Part shown: positions 28,064 through 37,413 of the stretch, one piece after another
Layout: each line of letters opens with the position of its first letter
How positions within the stretch are numbered: the stretch's first letter is position 1
Source of the DNA: Cyanobacteria bacterium SBLK
Lineage (GTDB): Bacteria; Cyanobacteriota; Cyanobacteriia; Cyanobacteriales; Spirulinaceae
NCBI GenBank assembly: GCA_017746715.1
Contig: JAGHZQ010000037.1
Span: forward strand, 33,416-97,415
Length of the DNA: 64,000 nt
Direction of reading: 5' to 3'
Program-made: the position numbers and the translations under genes
Notes under the pieces: model-generated
Databases searched by the model: none
Seen by the model: only the letters and a program-made list of their open reading frames with translations
What the model was told of the DNA's origin: nothing

Positions 28064-29419
28064 TCAAATGCTCGAGTGGGATTTATCAAAAAACAATATC
28101 CAATCGGGAAAAATAGTCGGATTAATCTGCAAATTGCGAATCACCACGATCGTCAGCCAGATATTCCAAATTATCAAAGACAGAGTCGTGCTGAAGGAGG
28201 CCCCTAACAATCCCCAAAAGGGAATTAAAATTGCATTTAATCCCAAATTGATTAATGCCGTATAACCAGAAACCTTCATGAGATGATTTTGATAGCCGGT
28301 CATGGCTAAAATATTCCCCACGCAACCGCAAGCTGCATCAAATAGTTGTCCGAGAGTTAACACTTTTAAGGTTGGGGAAACTGAGGGAAATTCCGAGCCG
28401 AATAGTCCGAGTAGAGACTGAGAAAAGAAGATAAAGATCGTCCCGACTAGAAAAGACACGGCAAACATCCAGAACGTCACCCGAGAAACGAGATTTTGGA
28501 AAGCAAGGCGATCGCCTTGGAGGTGGAGAATGGTAAAAGTAGGAGCAACGACAAAAACAAATGCTTTTAAAATAATATTAATCCATAAGCTGGTTTTTGC
28601 GGCGGCACTGTAGAGGCCGACTGAAGCAGCATCGATGAGAGAACCTAACATTAAAATGTCGGTTTGAGCGAGCATTTCTCGGAATCCTCGATAGAGCAAT
28701 AAAGGAAGGGCAACCTTTAGCCAAGTCCAAGGAATATAAACGGAAGTTTCCGGGGGAATTGTGCGATTGAATTTGAACCACAATAAACCTGCTTGCAAAC
28801 TGACAATTGCCAACAATGTTCCTAAGGCGATAGAAATTGCAGAAATACCGGTCAAAGACGAGCGATCGCGCCATAGTAAAAATCCCCCCGCTAACAATAG
28901 GAGCGGCCAGAAGATTTTTGTTGGGATATAGGCCAGAGAAATGCTATCGAAACCCCGTGCCATATCTTCTTGAAGTTGAACCAATGCTTGCAGGGGAATC
29001 AACCAAATACCTACTGATAAAATTGCAATATAGGGGAGCAAATAGTCGCGATCGAGACAAATAACGATCGCCGTTCCTGCCAAACAAATCCCCAATCCCA
29101 TCCCTATTGTTAATAACCAACTGGTTGCTAACAATCCTCGTAAAAGAGACCACTCTCGTTTGACGCGATATTCGTTAACTAAGCGAACGACAGCATTAGG
29201 AAAACCCAAGCTCGTAGGAATTGCCAATAACAAGGCAAAAGTCATTGCATATTCATACATTCCATATTCGGTTTTACCCATCCACCGCGCGAATAAGACT
29301 TGAATGAGATAAGTTAGCGCCGTTCCAGAAATCAACAATCCCAAGGCAAAAATGCTATTTCTCCCTAAAGTAACGAGATCGATGTTTTTGTCTGTCGTGG
29401 GGGTTGAAGATGCGTCCAT
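28064..29419 (-). CDS. flippase, polysaccharide biosynthesis (Wzx-like)
   Basis: A 451-residue integral membrane protein of the MOP superfamily with about 12-14 spans. The family-typical first span reads SIFALGLLISGTALTYLIQVLFARWMGKTEYGMYEYAMTF, and conserved-looking IDAASVGLYSAAAKTSLWI and VSPTLKVLTLGQLFDAACG follow. Such proteins flip lipid-linked sugars across the inner membrane. It is divergent from the acyl-CoA dehydrogenase gene, with no glycan polymerase next to it, so the substrate is unknown. Confidence 0.88.
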   Translation of the reverse strand: MDASSTPTTDKNIDLVTLGRNSIFALGLLISGTALTYLIQVLFARWMGKTEYGMYEYAMTFALLLAIPTSLGFPNAVVRLVNEYRVKREWSLLRGLLATSWLLTIGMGLGICLAGTAIVICLDRDYLLPYIAILSVGIWLIPLQALVQLQEDMARGFDSISLAYIPTKIFWPLLLLAGGFLLWRDRSSLTGISAISIALGTLLAIVSLQAGLLWFKFNRTIPPETSVYIPWTWLKVALPLLLYRGFREMLAQTDILMLGSLIDAASVGLYSAAAKTSLWINIILKAFVFVVAPTFTILHLQGDRLAFQNLVSRVTFWMFAVSFLVGTIFIFFSQSLLGLFGSEFPSVSPTLKVLTLGQLFDAACGCVGNILAMTGYQNHLMKVSGYTALINLGLNAILIPFWGLLGASFSTTLSLIIWNIWLTIVVIRNLQINPTIFPDWILFFDKSHSSI

Positions 29420-29550
29420 AAAAGTATAAAGTAATTAAGTTTAAGCGCAACCGCCGATATTCTAGCGAATCTAGAGAGCGCCAATTTGAGGAGGGTCGTA
29501 AAAATTACGCCTTCGAAGCAGTTTAGCGATCGCCATTATTTTAATTTTTT

Positions 29551-30735
29551 ATGTTTGTTTGGCTCGATCCAACCCAGCAACGTTATCTCGATCGCATGGT
29601 AGTCGTGGCTCGGGAATCTGTCCTTCCCCAAGCAACCGACTGCGATCGCTCCGCCTGTTTTCCCACAGAGAGTTTTGCCGCGATCGTTGGCGCTAACTTG
29701 CACGCACCCGCCGTCCCCAAAGAATATGGGGGTTTGGGATTGCGTCACGATCGCCATATTTTGACCCTCTGGATGATGACGCGAGAATTGGCCAAAGTCG
29801 ATCTGGCCTTTACTCGCTGTTGGGAAGGACATGGAAATGCCCAAATTTTACTGACAGGCATGGGAAATCCCCAACAACAGCAAAAATGGTTTGCGGGAAT
29901 CGTCCAACGCGGTGAAAAATGGGCGGTTTGGAGCGGCGAACCCCTTGGAAAACTGCCCGATCGAGAGGATGAGATCGGGACGCGGGTCCAAAAAGTCAAT
30001 GAAGGGTATCTCATTAATGGAACTAAAGTATTTGCCACCACGTCCGTTGCTGCGGATTGGGCAATTCTCTTAGTGAGTCTTGCGGGAGCGGGAGGAGCGC
30101 GTCACCATTGTGGCAACCCGGAAGATGTTTTAATGCTAGCCTGCGACCTCACAAATGCGGGGGTCAGTTTTGATAAGAGTTGGTGGCAGCCGATAGGGAT
30201 GCGAGGTTCTGTTAGCTATCGAGTGCAGTTTAAAGATGTCTTGATTCCCCAAGAGAATCTCATTGGCTATCCGGGGCAATTTCTTTTAGAAGAATGGCAA
30301 ACTCGCTTTACCCCTCAATATGGAGCGGCTTTTCTCGGCGCAGCAGAAGGAGCTTACGAATACGCTTTAGATTGTATCGCACAACAGAAAAGCGATCCCT
30401 ACGTTCAGCACCGAATCGCCCGAGCCGATATTAATATTAAAACAGCCTATTTGTGGCTGCAACATATTGCCAATTTATGGGAAACCGGCAACGAATCAGC
30501 CGCCAAACAACTCGGAAATTACGTGCGTTATTCGATCGAAAAATTAGCGATGGAAACTGTCGAACACTGCCTGCATTTATGTGGCGCTCGCGCTTTGGCT
30601 CAACCGAGTTTATTAGAACGAACTTATCGCGATCTTTCTTTTTATACCCTCCACGATCGCAGCGATCGCGTTCTAGCGACCATTGGCCGGGAAATTTTAG
30701 GAGAGAAGAGCGATCGCTCTTTTTTCAAGGTTTAA
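29551..30735 (+). CDS. acyl-CoA dehydrogenase family protein
   Basis: A 394-residue flavoprotein of the acyl-CoA dehydrogenase fold. Seen are APAVPKEYGGLGL in the N-terminal domain, the FAD-binding WAVWSGEPLGK, YLINGTKVFATTSVAADWAILL in the beta domain, GMRGSVSYRVQFKDVLIPQENLIG, and in the C-terminal domain VEHCLHLCGARALAQPSLLERTYRDLSFYTLHD. The last part matches the dibenzothiophene monooxygenase/hydroxylase-like branch more than the fatty-acid beta-oxidation enzymes, so the reaction may be an N- or C-hydroxylation. It is the first of five co-directional genes up to 34006. Confidence 0.85.
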   Translation: MFVWLDPTQQRYLDRMVVVARESVLPQATDCDRSACFPTESFAAIVGANLHAPAVPKEYGGLGLRHDRHILTLWMMTRELAKVDLAFTRCWEGHGNAQILLTGMGNPQQQQKWFAGIVQRGEKWAVWSGEPLGKLPDREDEIGTRVQKVNEGYLINGTKVFATTSVAADWAILLVSLAGAGGARHHCGNPEDVLMLACDLTNAGVSFDKSWWQPIGMRGSVSYRVQFKDVLIPQENLIGYPGQFLLEEWQTRFTPQYGAAFLGAAEGAYEYALDCIAQQKSDPYVQHRIARADINIKTAYLWLQHIANLWETGNESAAKQLGNYVRYSIEKLAMETVEHCLHLCGARALAQPSLLERTYRDLSFYTLHDRSDRVLATIGREILGEKSDRSFFKV

Positions 30736-30768
30736 GTATAATCTATGAAAATTCAATTGAGGAGAAAG

Positions 30769-31449
30769 ATGGAGAATTGCGAACAATCTAACTCTGTTAA
30801 TGATTATTATTCCCAATGTCGGAAATTGGGTAAGAATATTTATGAAATTTGGGAAGAAGGAGGTGCGTATAAAGACTCTATTACCCCTGCAATATACAAT
30901 CCAGATTATCGGAATTTTATGGGCGAAAAAATTGAACTATCGATTGAAAAAGATCGAAGAAAACCTATATTGAGTGTCGGTTCTGGTAATGCAACTCTCG
31001 AAAAAGAGTTGCACGAGAAAGGATACTCAATCGCCGTGAATGATATTAACCAAGATGCTATAGAGTTTGCCAGAAAAAAAGGATTATCATTCATTTTGGG
31101 AGACATTCGAAAATTGAATTTTTCAGAAAATACTTTCGCCTTGATTTACTGTGATGGTGTTATCGGGCATTTGTACGATCGCGAGCAAGGATTGCAAAAT
31201 ATTTTTTCTCGATTGCGACAATGGCTGTACAAAAAATCGGGTAAAATTTTAATTTCTAATGATAGTACAAATGACAAGAGCGACTTACAATCTCACCCTC
31301 GCGTCCGAGGGTTTTGGTGGTTTTCAGAAGCCTATCTTGCTGAAGAACTATTGCGGGCTGGATTCAATCAAATTGAATCGGAATACTTTCTCTATACCCG
31401 TCCGCTGTCTGGTTGTAGCAAGCGACTGATTATAACCGCAATTGTATAA
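30769..31449 (+). CDS. class I SAM-dependent methyltransferase
   Basis: A 226-residue methyltransferase: SAM motif I KPILSVGSGNATLEKELHEKGYSIAVNDIN, then FILGDIRKLNFSENTFALIYCDGVIGHLYD and late GFWWFSEAYLAEELLRAGF. The ATG at 30769 is favoured because GAGGAG precedes it by four bases; an ATG at 30745 would add eight residues. The substrate is unknown. It lies between the acyl-CoA dehydrogenase and SDR genes. Confidence 0.85.
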   Translation: MENCEQSNSVNDYYSQCRKLGKNIYEIWEEGGAYKDSITPAIYNPDYRNFMGEKIELSIEKDRRKPILSVGSGNATLEKELHEKGYSIAVNDINQDAIEFARKKGLSFILGDIRKLNFSENTFALIYCDGVIGHLYDREQGLQNIFSRLRQWLYKKSGKILISNDSTNDKSDLQSHPRVRGFWWFSEAYLAEELLRAGFNQIESEYFLYTRPLSGCSKRLIITAIV

Positions 31450-31461
31450 AAATAAAAAAGA

Positions 31462-32247
31462 ATGGATTTAGGATTAACAGATAAAATTGCCTTGGTTTCA
31501 GCGTCTAGTCAAGGAATCGGTAAAGCGATCGCGAGAGGTCTTTCGAGAGAAGGATGTCGGGTAATTATTTGCAGTAGAAACAAAGAAAAATTATCAAAAA
31601 CCGCACGAGAGATTGAAGAAGAGACACATAATCTCGTTGTTCCTATTGCTGTCGATCTCGCCCAAAAAAAGAGCATTCAAAATCTAGTCAGCGAGATTGA
31701 TTCTCAATTTAAAAAAGTCGATATACTGGTTAACAATATCGCTGGCTCTCCCTTCAAAATCCGGGACGAACTGACAGAAGATCGATGGCAGGAAATTTTT
31801 AATTTGACGGTTATGAGTCAAATTAATCTTGCTGAAGCCGCGATCGAAAAAATGAAGCAAAACCAATGGGGAAGAATCATTTTCGTAACTTCTGTTGCCG
31901 TTAAACAGCCCGGTATATTAATTGCCAATACCCAGCGAGCGAGTGTCGCCGCTTATGCAAAAAGTTTAGCAAATGAATTGGGAAAATATAAGATTTTAGT
32001 CAATACAGTTTGTCCTTCTTTTGTAGTCACCGACCAATACTATCGAGTTGCTGATGAAGTGGCAAAAAGACAAGGCAGATCCCGAGAGAGAATCATGGAA
32101 GAGTGGATGAAAAATGTCCCTTTACAACGCCCCGCACTCCCGGATGAATTCGCCAATTTGGTCGTGTTTTTAGCTTCGGAAAAAGCGAGTTATATTACAG
32201 GAACGTGTATCTCTGTGGATGGAGGTTTTGTGAGGAGTTTATTTTAA
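31462..32247 (+). CDS. SDR family oxidoreductase lacking the usual YxxxK
   Basis: A 261-residue Rossmann-fold dehydrogenase. The cofactor loop SASSQGIGKAIA and the NNIAGSPF motif are typical, as is the end VFLASEKASYITGTCISVDGGF. The catalytic serine is present in FVTSVAV. Where most members have YxxxK, this one reads NTQRA in LIANTQRASVAAYAKSLANELG, so tyrosine is replaced by asparagine and lysine by arginine. Such variants (like LSNSVRA forms) exist in the family. Its TAA overlaps the start of the sugar kinase gene (TAATG). Confidence 0.88.
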   Translation: MDLGLTDKIALVSASSQGIGKAIARGLSREGCRVIICSRNKEKLSKTAREIEEETHNLVVPIAVDLAQKKSIQNLVSEIDSQFKKVDILVNNIAGSPFKIRDELTEDRWQEIFNLTVMSQINLAEAAIEKMKQNQWGRIIFVTSVAVKQPGILIANTQRASVAAYAKSLANELGKYKILVNTVCPSFVVTDQYYRVADEVAKRQGRSRERIMEEWMKNVPLQRPALPDEFANLVVFLASEKASYITGTCISVDGGFVRSLF

Positions 32248-33107
32248 TGCAACATTGCGGTCTTTTTGTCGGACTCATGACTCTCGATTTTATCTATCTC
32301 GTTCGACAATTTCCCCAACCCAATGAAAAAATTGTAGCTTCAGATTATCTATCCTCGGCAGGGGGACCTGCAACCAATGCGGCGATCGCTTTTGCTGCGT
32401 TGGGAAAGTCGGCTCGAGTGCTGGGCGTTTTGGGGAAGCATCCCAATGCTGGCATCATTCGCGACGATTTGCAGCAACATCGCGTGCAATTGTCCGATTT
32501 GGAGGACGATCGCAGCGAGTCTCCTCCCGTATCGTCGGTTATCGTGACAGAAGGGACGGGCGATCGCGCGGTTATTTCTCTCAATGCCGTGAAATCTCGC
32601 GCCACCCCAGACCGAATTCCGCCAAGTATCTTGGCAGGAGTGGATGTAGTGCTGATCGACGGGCATCAAATGGATGTAGGGGAAGCGATCGCCAAAGAGG
32701 CAAATACCCGAGGAATTCCCGTTGTTATCGATGGTGGCAGTTGGAAAGAGGGGTTCGATTGCGTTTTGCCCTTTGTCGATTATGCCATTTGTTCGGCGAA
32801 TTTTTATCCTCCAGCTTGCCAAACTGCTGAGGAGGTTTTTGCTTATTTAGCCGCGTTTTCCATTCCTCACATTGCTATCACTAATGGAGAAAAGGCAATT
32901 CGATATTGGAGCGATCGCGATCGCGGCAGCATTTCCATCCCCTCGGTTAAAGTTGTCGATACCCTCGGGGCAGGAGATATTTTTCACGGTGCATTTTGCC
33001 ACTATATTTGTACGGTGGATTTTATCGAAGCGCTGGCATCTGCTGCTAAAATTGCCACTCGAGCTTGCCAATTTTTCGGGACTCGAGCTTGGATTGGCGA
33101 TCGATAA
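32247..33107 (+). CDS. PfkB-family sugar kinase
   Basis: A 286-residue ribokinase-like kinase. The first signature is SSAGGPATNAAIAFAALGKSARVLG. The C-terminal ATP and catalytic site VVDTLGAGDIFHGAFC contains the general base aspartate in GAGD. The sugar or nucleoside substrate cannot be told. The start ATG overlaps the SDR stop, with GAGGAG at 32232-32237, so translation is coupled. It is followed by a CysQ-like phosphatase gene. Confidence 0.9.
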   Translation: MQHCGLFVGLMTLDFIYLVRQFPQPNEKIVASDYLSSAGGPATNAAIAFAALGKSARVLGVLGKHPNAGIIRDDLQQHRVQLSDLEDDRSESPPVSSVIVTEGTGDRAVISLNAVKSRATPDRIPPSILAGVDVVLIDGHQMDVGEAIAKEANTRGIPVVIDGGSWKEGFDCVLPFVDYAICSANFYPPACQTAEEVFAYLAAFSIPHIAITNGEKAIRYWSDRDRGSISIPSVKVVDTLGAGDIFHGAFCHYICTVDFIEALASAAKIATRACQFFGTRAWIGDR

Positions 33108-33133
33108 CCCAATACACGAAAATTACAAAAATT

Positions 33134-34006
33134 ATGATCGAAAATCGTTTGGATGAAATTTGCGCGATCGCTCGCCAAGCTGCTTGGGGCGCTGCCGATA
33201 TTTTACAGCGTTACTATCGCGGCAATACGGATTTAGATATTAAGGACAAACAAGGCGATCCGGTGACAAAAGCCGATTTAGCCGCCAATCATTATATTCT
33301 CGAATATCTACAAAAAGAATTGGCGGGAGAAGATTTTGGCTATCTCAGTGAAGAAACGTTTGATGTCGAAAAAGCAGAACCGGTCGTCAAAGATTGGGTT
33401 TGGATTATCGATCCCCTCGATGGAACGCGGGATTTTATTGAAAAAACCGGGGAATATGCCGTTCATATTGCTTTAGCTTATCAAGGTCGTCCTCGAGTTG
33501 CCGCCGTCGTCGTTCCCGAAACGGACAAATTGTATTTTGCCGTGAAAGGGAAGGGCACGAAAGTCGAAACGCGATCGGGAGAAATTAAAGAAATTTTTGC
33601 CAGCGATCGCAATAAAATCGAAGATTTATATCTGGTTGCCAGTCGCAGCCATCGCAATATTCGCCTCAATAAAATGTTAGAGCGCATTCCTTTTAAAGAG
33701 CGCTTTTTTGTGGGTAGCGTGGGGTGTAAAGTCTCCACCATTCTCGAACAAAAAACCGATGTTTATATTTCTCTTTCGGGAAAATCTGCTCCTAAAGATT
33801 GGGATTTTGCCGCACCGGAATTAATTCTGACGGAAGCGGGGGGAAATTTCACCAGTTTTGAAGGGAAAGAGTTGCTTTACAACCAAGGGGATGTCCGACA
33901 GTGGGGCGGTTTGATGGCGAGTAATGGCAATTGTCATCAAGCGCTTTATACGATGGCATCTGCGGTTTTAGCTGATATTGATGCGGAAATGGCGAAGGAA
34001 GCCTAA
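33134..34006 (+). CDS. inositol monophosphatase / 3',5'-bisphosphate nucleotidase (CysQ-like)
   Basis: A 290-residue Mg-dependent, lithium-sensitive phosphatase fold. The metal site signatures are GDPVTKADLAAN, LSEETFD, WIIDPLDGTRDFIEKTGEYAVHIAL and KDWDFAAPELILTEAGG. The DGTRDF form and the GEY sequence favour CysQ-type 3'(2'),5'-bisphosphate nucleotidases over true inositol monophosphatases. It follows the sugar kinase by 26 bp in the same direction. Confidence 0.88.
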   Translation: MIENRLDEICAIARQAAWGAADILQRYYRGNTDLDIKDKQGDPVTKADLAANHYILEYLQKELAGEDFGYLSEETFDVEKAEPVVKDWVWIIDPLDGTRDFIEKTGEYAVHIALAYQGRPRVAAVVVPETDKLYFAVKGKGTKVETRSGEIKEIFASDRNKIEDLYLVASRSHRNIRLNKMLERIPFKERFFVGSVGCKVSTILEQKTDVYISLSGKSAPKDWDFAAPELILTEAGGNFTSFEGKELLYNQGDVRQWGGLMASNGNCHQALYTMASAVLADIDAEMAKEA

Positions 34007-34052
34007 TTTTAAAAGCGATCCCTCGGGCAAAACACCGAGGCGATCGCCAAAC

Positions 34053-34092
34053 TTTATCAATTCAAAATTCAAAATTGAGAATTCAAAATTAT
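34053..34092. repeat. AATTCAAAATT repeats
   Basis: CAATTCAAAATTCAAAATTG followed by AGAATTCAAAATTATTG. The same type recurs at 48549-48582, and related GTTAATTGTTAATTG at 34265-34279 just before the next start. The rest of the 34007-34289 spacer shows no feature. Confidence 0.7.
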
Positions 34093-34289
34093 TGCATGGG
34101 AGACAAGCTACCAAAATCAATAGGAATATATTTGTATTTTTCTCTTATCGAGGATGCTCTCAAACTGCCCCTGTGCTTAACATCAAACTCAAACATTTTG
34201 TAGTCAAAGATACAAGAATTTCCGATAGCCAATCCTAATCTTGCAAGTACGACAATTGCAAAATTGTTAATTGTTAATTGCGAATTGAA

Positions 34290-35570
34290 ATGACCGCTCA
34301 TTATTCCGTTGCTATTGTTGGGGGAGGACAAGCCGGACTCTCCATGAGTTATTGCCTGCAAGAACGAGGCATCGACCATATTATCTTGGAAAAAAATCAA
34401 ATCGGCTATTCTTGGCGATCGCTGCGCTGGGATTCCTTTTGTTTGGTGACTCCCAATTGGCAGTGTACCTTACCCGGATATCACTATCTAGGCGACGACC
34501 CCGATGGGTTCATGCAGCGAGATGAAATCGTCAAATATATCGAAGATTATGCCGCCTCTTTTAATCCTCCCATCAAAGAAGGAGTAGAGGTGTTGCGGCT
34601 GCATCGTCCCGATGGCAAAATATTTGCGTTAAAGACCAGTATTGGCGATTTTACCTGCGATCGCGTCGTCATTGCTACGGGAGGTTACCATCGCCCCAAA
34701 ATTCCGGCTTTATCCGAGCGCCTATCTCCCGATATCCGGCAAATTCATTCTTCAGAATACAAAAATCCCCAATCTCTCCCCGATAAGCCTCTTTTAATCG
34801 TCGGGACGGGTCAATCGGGCTGTCAAATTGCTGAAGATCTGCATTTGGCAGGCAAACAAGTGCATCTCTGCGTTGGTAGCGCACCGCGTTCCCCGAGAAA
34901 ATATCGCGGTAAAGATGTGGTGGATTGGCTCGATAAAATGGGATACTACGATCTCTCCATCGATCGCCATCCCGATAAGCAGAAAGTCCGCACGAAAACC
35001 AATCATTACGTTACCGGAAGGGGAGGCGGACGGGAAATCGACCTGCGGCATTTTGCCTTAGAGGGAATGAGGCTTTACGGACACCTCGAGGAGATTCGCG
35101 GCGATCGCTTGCAATTCCGGGACAGTCTCAAACAAAATTTAGATGCCGCCGATGCTGTCGCTGAAAGTATTAAACGAACCATCGACAATTTTATCGAAAA
35201 GAATGATATTTCTGCCCCTGTTGAAACCCCCTATCAACCTGCATGGCAGCCAAAAACAGAAGTGCTGGAGTTGAATTATCGCGATGCCGATATCGGTACG
35301 GTCATTTGGTGTACGGGGTATCATTCCAACTACGAATGGATTGACGTTCCTGTATTTGACGGCAAAGGCTATCCCGGTCACGATCGCGGTGTAACATCAG
35401 TGCAAGGGCTGTATTTCTTGGGATTGCCTTGGCTTTATACTTGGGGCTCCGGGCGCTTTTCCGGAATCGCCCGAGATGCAACTTATCTCGCCGATCGCAT
35501 TGCGACGGCCCGCCCCGCCCCCAACTCCAGTTATGCCAAAGCGATCGACCAAGCAGCACTCGGTTCTTGA
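34290..35570 (+). CDS. flavin-dependent oxidoreductase, MSMEG_0569 type
   Basis: A 426-residue FAD/NAD(P)H monooxygenase-like protein. The FAD loop is VAIVGGGQAGLSMSYCL, the NADPH loop LLIVGTGQSGCQIAEDL, and GTVIWCTGYHSNYEWI is the late ATG-like motif. The blocks WDSFCLVTPNWQCTLPGYHY, GKDVVDWLDKMGYYD and TGRGGGREIDLRHFALEGMRLYG are those I know from the MSMEG_0569 family of the Nit1C gene set (nitrilase, radical SAM, AIR-synthase-like and others), which responds to nitrogen starvation in Synechocystis. The ATG at 34290 is chosen. Confidence 0.85.
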   Translation: MTAHYSVAIVGGGQAGLSMSYCLQERGIDHIILEKNQIGYSWRSLRWDSFCLVTPNWQCTLPGYHYLGDDPDGFMQRDEIVKYIEDYAASFNPPIKEGVEVLRLHRPDGKIFALKTSIGDFTCDRVVIATGGYHRPKIPALSERLSPDIRQIHSSEYKNPQSLPDKPLLIVGTGQSGCQIAEDLHLAGKQVHLCVGSAPRSPRKYRGKDVVDWLDKMGYYDLSIDRHPDKQKVRTKTNHYVTGRGGGREIDLRHFALEGMRLYGHLEEIRGDRLQFRDSLKQNLDAADAVAESIKRTIDNFIEKNDISAPVETPYQPAWQPKTEVLELNYRDADIGTVIWCTGYHSNYEWIDVPVFDGKGYPGHDRGVTSVQGLYFLGLPWLYTWGSGRFSGIARDATYLADRIATARPAPNSSYAKAIDQAALGS

Positions 35571-35573
35571 ATC

Positions 35574-36791
35574 TCAGCGCGATGCCGACTGACTATCGAT
35601 CGTCTGCCGTAGCAAGCGATCCCATAATTCGGCAATTCTATCCCAATGATACTCCGGTTTTGTGGCATTTTTATAAGCCTGTCGCGCCAACTTGTTTAGG
35701 GTTTCTCGATTGCCGTAAAGCGTCTCTAAAGCATCCGCAATATCATTCGGGGCGATTAAATGTTCTTCAAGGGCGATTGGACTTGTATCGATGAGGGAGA
35801 GTACGGGATCGATTAAAAGGGCAGAATCCTGCCACAATTCTTCGCAACTGGTATGTTTGGGTAAAATTTGCGCGGTGCCCGTCGCAGCATGTTCAAAAGC
35901 AACCATACCCCATCCCTCAGAAGTGGATGTATTTAAGCCCGCATCGCAGGCATTATAAATTAAATTCAGTTCTATATCGGACATATTGGGCGAGTTGCTT
36001 TCAGTGGTGGTGAAAATTAAACGATCTTCAATTCCGAATCGCGCCCCGAGTTCGGCGATATTCCACCCCAGATCTTTCAATCCCATATGCAGACAAAGTT
36101 TGACATGGGGGGACTTATTCGCAGCAAAACGTGCAAAGCCGCGAATTGTCAAATCGATTCGCTTGCGAGGTTGATTGCGATTGGCATTGAGTACCCAAAA
36201 AGATTCCGGCTCTACCTCATGACCCAAGAGTAAAGATTTGGCATTCTGCTTGGCAGACATCCGCGATTCGCTATCGAAGGGAAAGAAATTTTCCGTATCG
36301 ACTCCCAGAGGAATCGTTTCGAGAAAATCGTTGGGGAAGCGAATGCGTTGGCAACGGGCGATCGCATTGGATAATTCCCGCTTGGCAAACTGCGTAAAAA
36401 CAACCAGTTTGCACATTTTGCTGAGTTTCAAGACAATATTGGGATTCAGCCCTCGGGATTCAATGGTGCAACAGCCGATCGCGGGAATCTCGCGATTGGG
36501 TAGAGCATCCATATAAGACCCGAGCAACCAGATATCATTGAGAAAAAGAATCAGTGCGGGACGAATGACTTCAACCAATTTTGACAAGCGATTGCAGCCA
36601 AATAGATCGCCCCCGGAACCTGCTGCATAGAGTTTCCAACTATAATCGTGAGGATCCCCCGCATAACCCACCGCTAAATGATGAATGTCGTACTTTTGGT
36701 CTAGTCGTTTAAATATGCTGCGGATGATGCGAGCAAAACCGGTAGGAGTTCCTCCATCACCGACAATAAGAAGTTTTGGCTTTTGAGTCAT
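35574..36791 (-). CDS. glycosyltransferase family 4-like
   Basis: A 405-residue GT-B fold transferase. The N-terminal part begins KLLIVGDGGTPTGFARIIRSIFKRL. The C-terminal donor-binding part has VLNANRNQPRKRIDLTIRGFARF and NACDAGLNTSTSEGWGMVAFEHAATGTAQILP, the conserved E..G..E region of GT4 enzymes. Donor and acceptor are unknown. It is convergent with the flavoprotein gene (3 bp apart) and lies between two Nit1C-type genes. Confidence 0.87.
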   Translation of the reverse strand: MTQKPKLLIVGDGGTPTGFARIIRSIFKRLDQKYDIHHLAVGYAGDPHDYSWKLYAAGSGGDLFGCNRLSKLVEVIRPALILFLNDIWLLGSYMDALPNREIPAIGCCTIESRGLNPNIVLKLSKMCKLVVFTQFAKRELSNAIARCQRIRFPNDFLETIPLGVDTENFFPFDSESRMSAKQNAKSLLLGHEVEPESFWVLNANRNQPRKRIDLTIRGFARFAANKSPHVKLCLHMGLKDLGWNIAELGARFGIEDRLIFTTTESNSPNMSDIELNLIYNACDAGLNTSTSEGWGMVAFEHAATGTAQILPKHTSCEELWQDSALLIDPVLSLIDTSPIALEEHLIAPNDIADALETLYGNRETLNKLARQAYKNATKPEYHWDRIAELWDRLLRQTIDSQSASR

Positions 36792-36890
36792 AAGTCATTG
36801 GCATCGTAGTATTTTTTAACGAGTATGGAGAAGCTCTACTACAATAACATTTAGCAAACTCATTTACGCGATCGCCAATCCGGTCAATCG

Positions 36891-37413
36891 ATGATGAATA
36901 ATTTTAGAAAACTCTGCCAACGGAGTTATAAATCTTTCGGCAAAAATTTATTATCCTTAGCTTTATTCATAGGGCTGATTAGTTGCAGTGCAGATGAACC
37001 CTTTGAATCGGCCTCTACATCCAAGATCGAGGATAATGGTGACAATGTGTTACGAGCTAATCGATGGATTTATCACAGTTTTTGAAGATGAGATCGAAAC
37101 CGATGAAGATTTTGAAAATGAGGCGATCGATGCCAGTTTATTTACGTTTTTTCACGAACTCGGTCATGCTTTGGTGGATCTTTATCAACTCCCCATTACA
37201 GGGAAAGAAGAAGATTCTGTAGACAGTTTTGCGACGATTATTCTCCTCAATGTTTATGAAGATGATTATGGCGTACTGAGTGGGATGTTTCAGTTTGATG
37301 TCGAGGCAGAGGAGGAGAAAAAAGCCTTAGAAAGTCTTCCATTCTGGTACGAACATTCTTTAAGTTCCCAACGATTTTACGATACGGCTTGTTTAATTTA
37401 TGGCAATGATTAA
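36891..37413 (+). pseudogene. broken DUF4344 putative metallopeptidase (lipoprotein)
   Basis: Two overlapping frames make up the remains of one gene. Frame one (36891-37085) has a lipoprotein signal with a lipobox (ALFIGLISC). Frame two (to 37413) has MVTMCYELIDGF, the zinc motif FHELGHALVDLYQLPITGKEEDSVDSFA and FWYEHSLSSQRFYDTACLIYG, as in DUF4344 proteins. Around 37020-37040 the frame shifts and the middle part of the domain is missing. The usual C-terminal 40 residues after the CLIYG block are also missing, cut off where the leucine-rich-repeat gene begins. Confidence 0.75.

Noticed and set aside
33065..33133. Longer start for the CysQ-like phosphatase
   Set aside because: The added residues are the sugar kinase gene read in another frame; the ATG at 33134 fits the family start.
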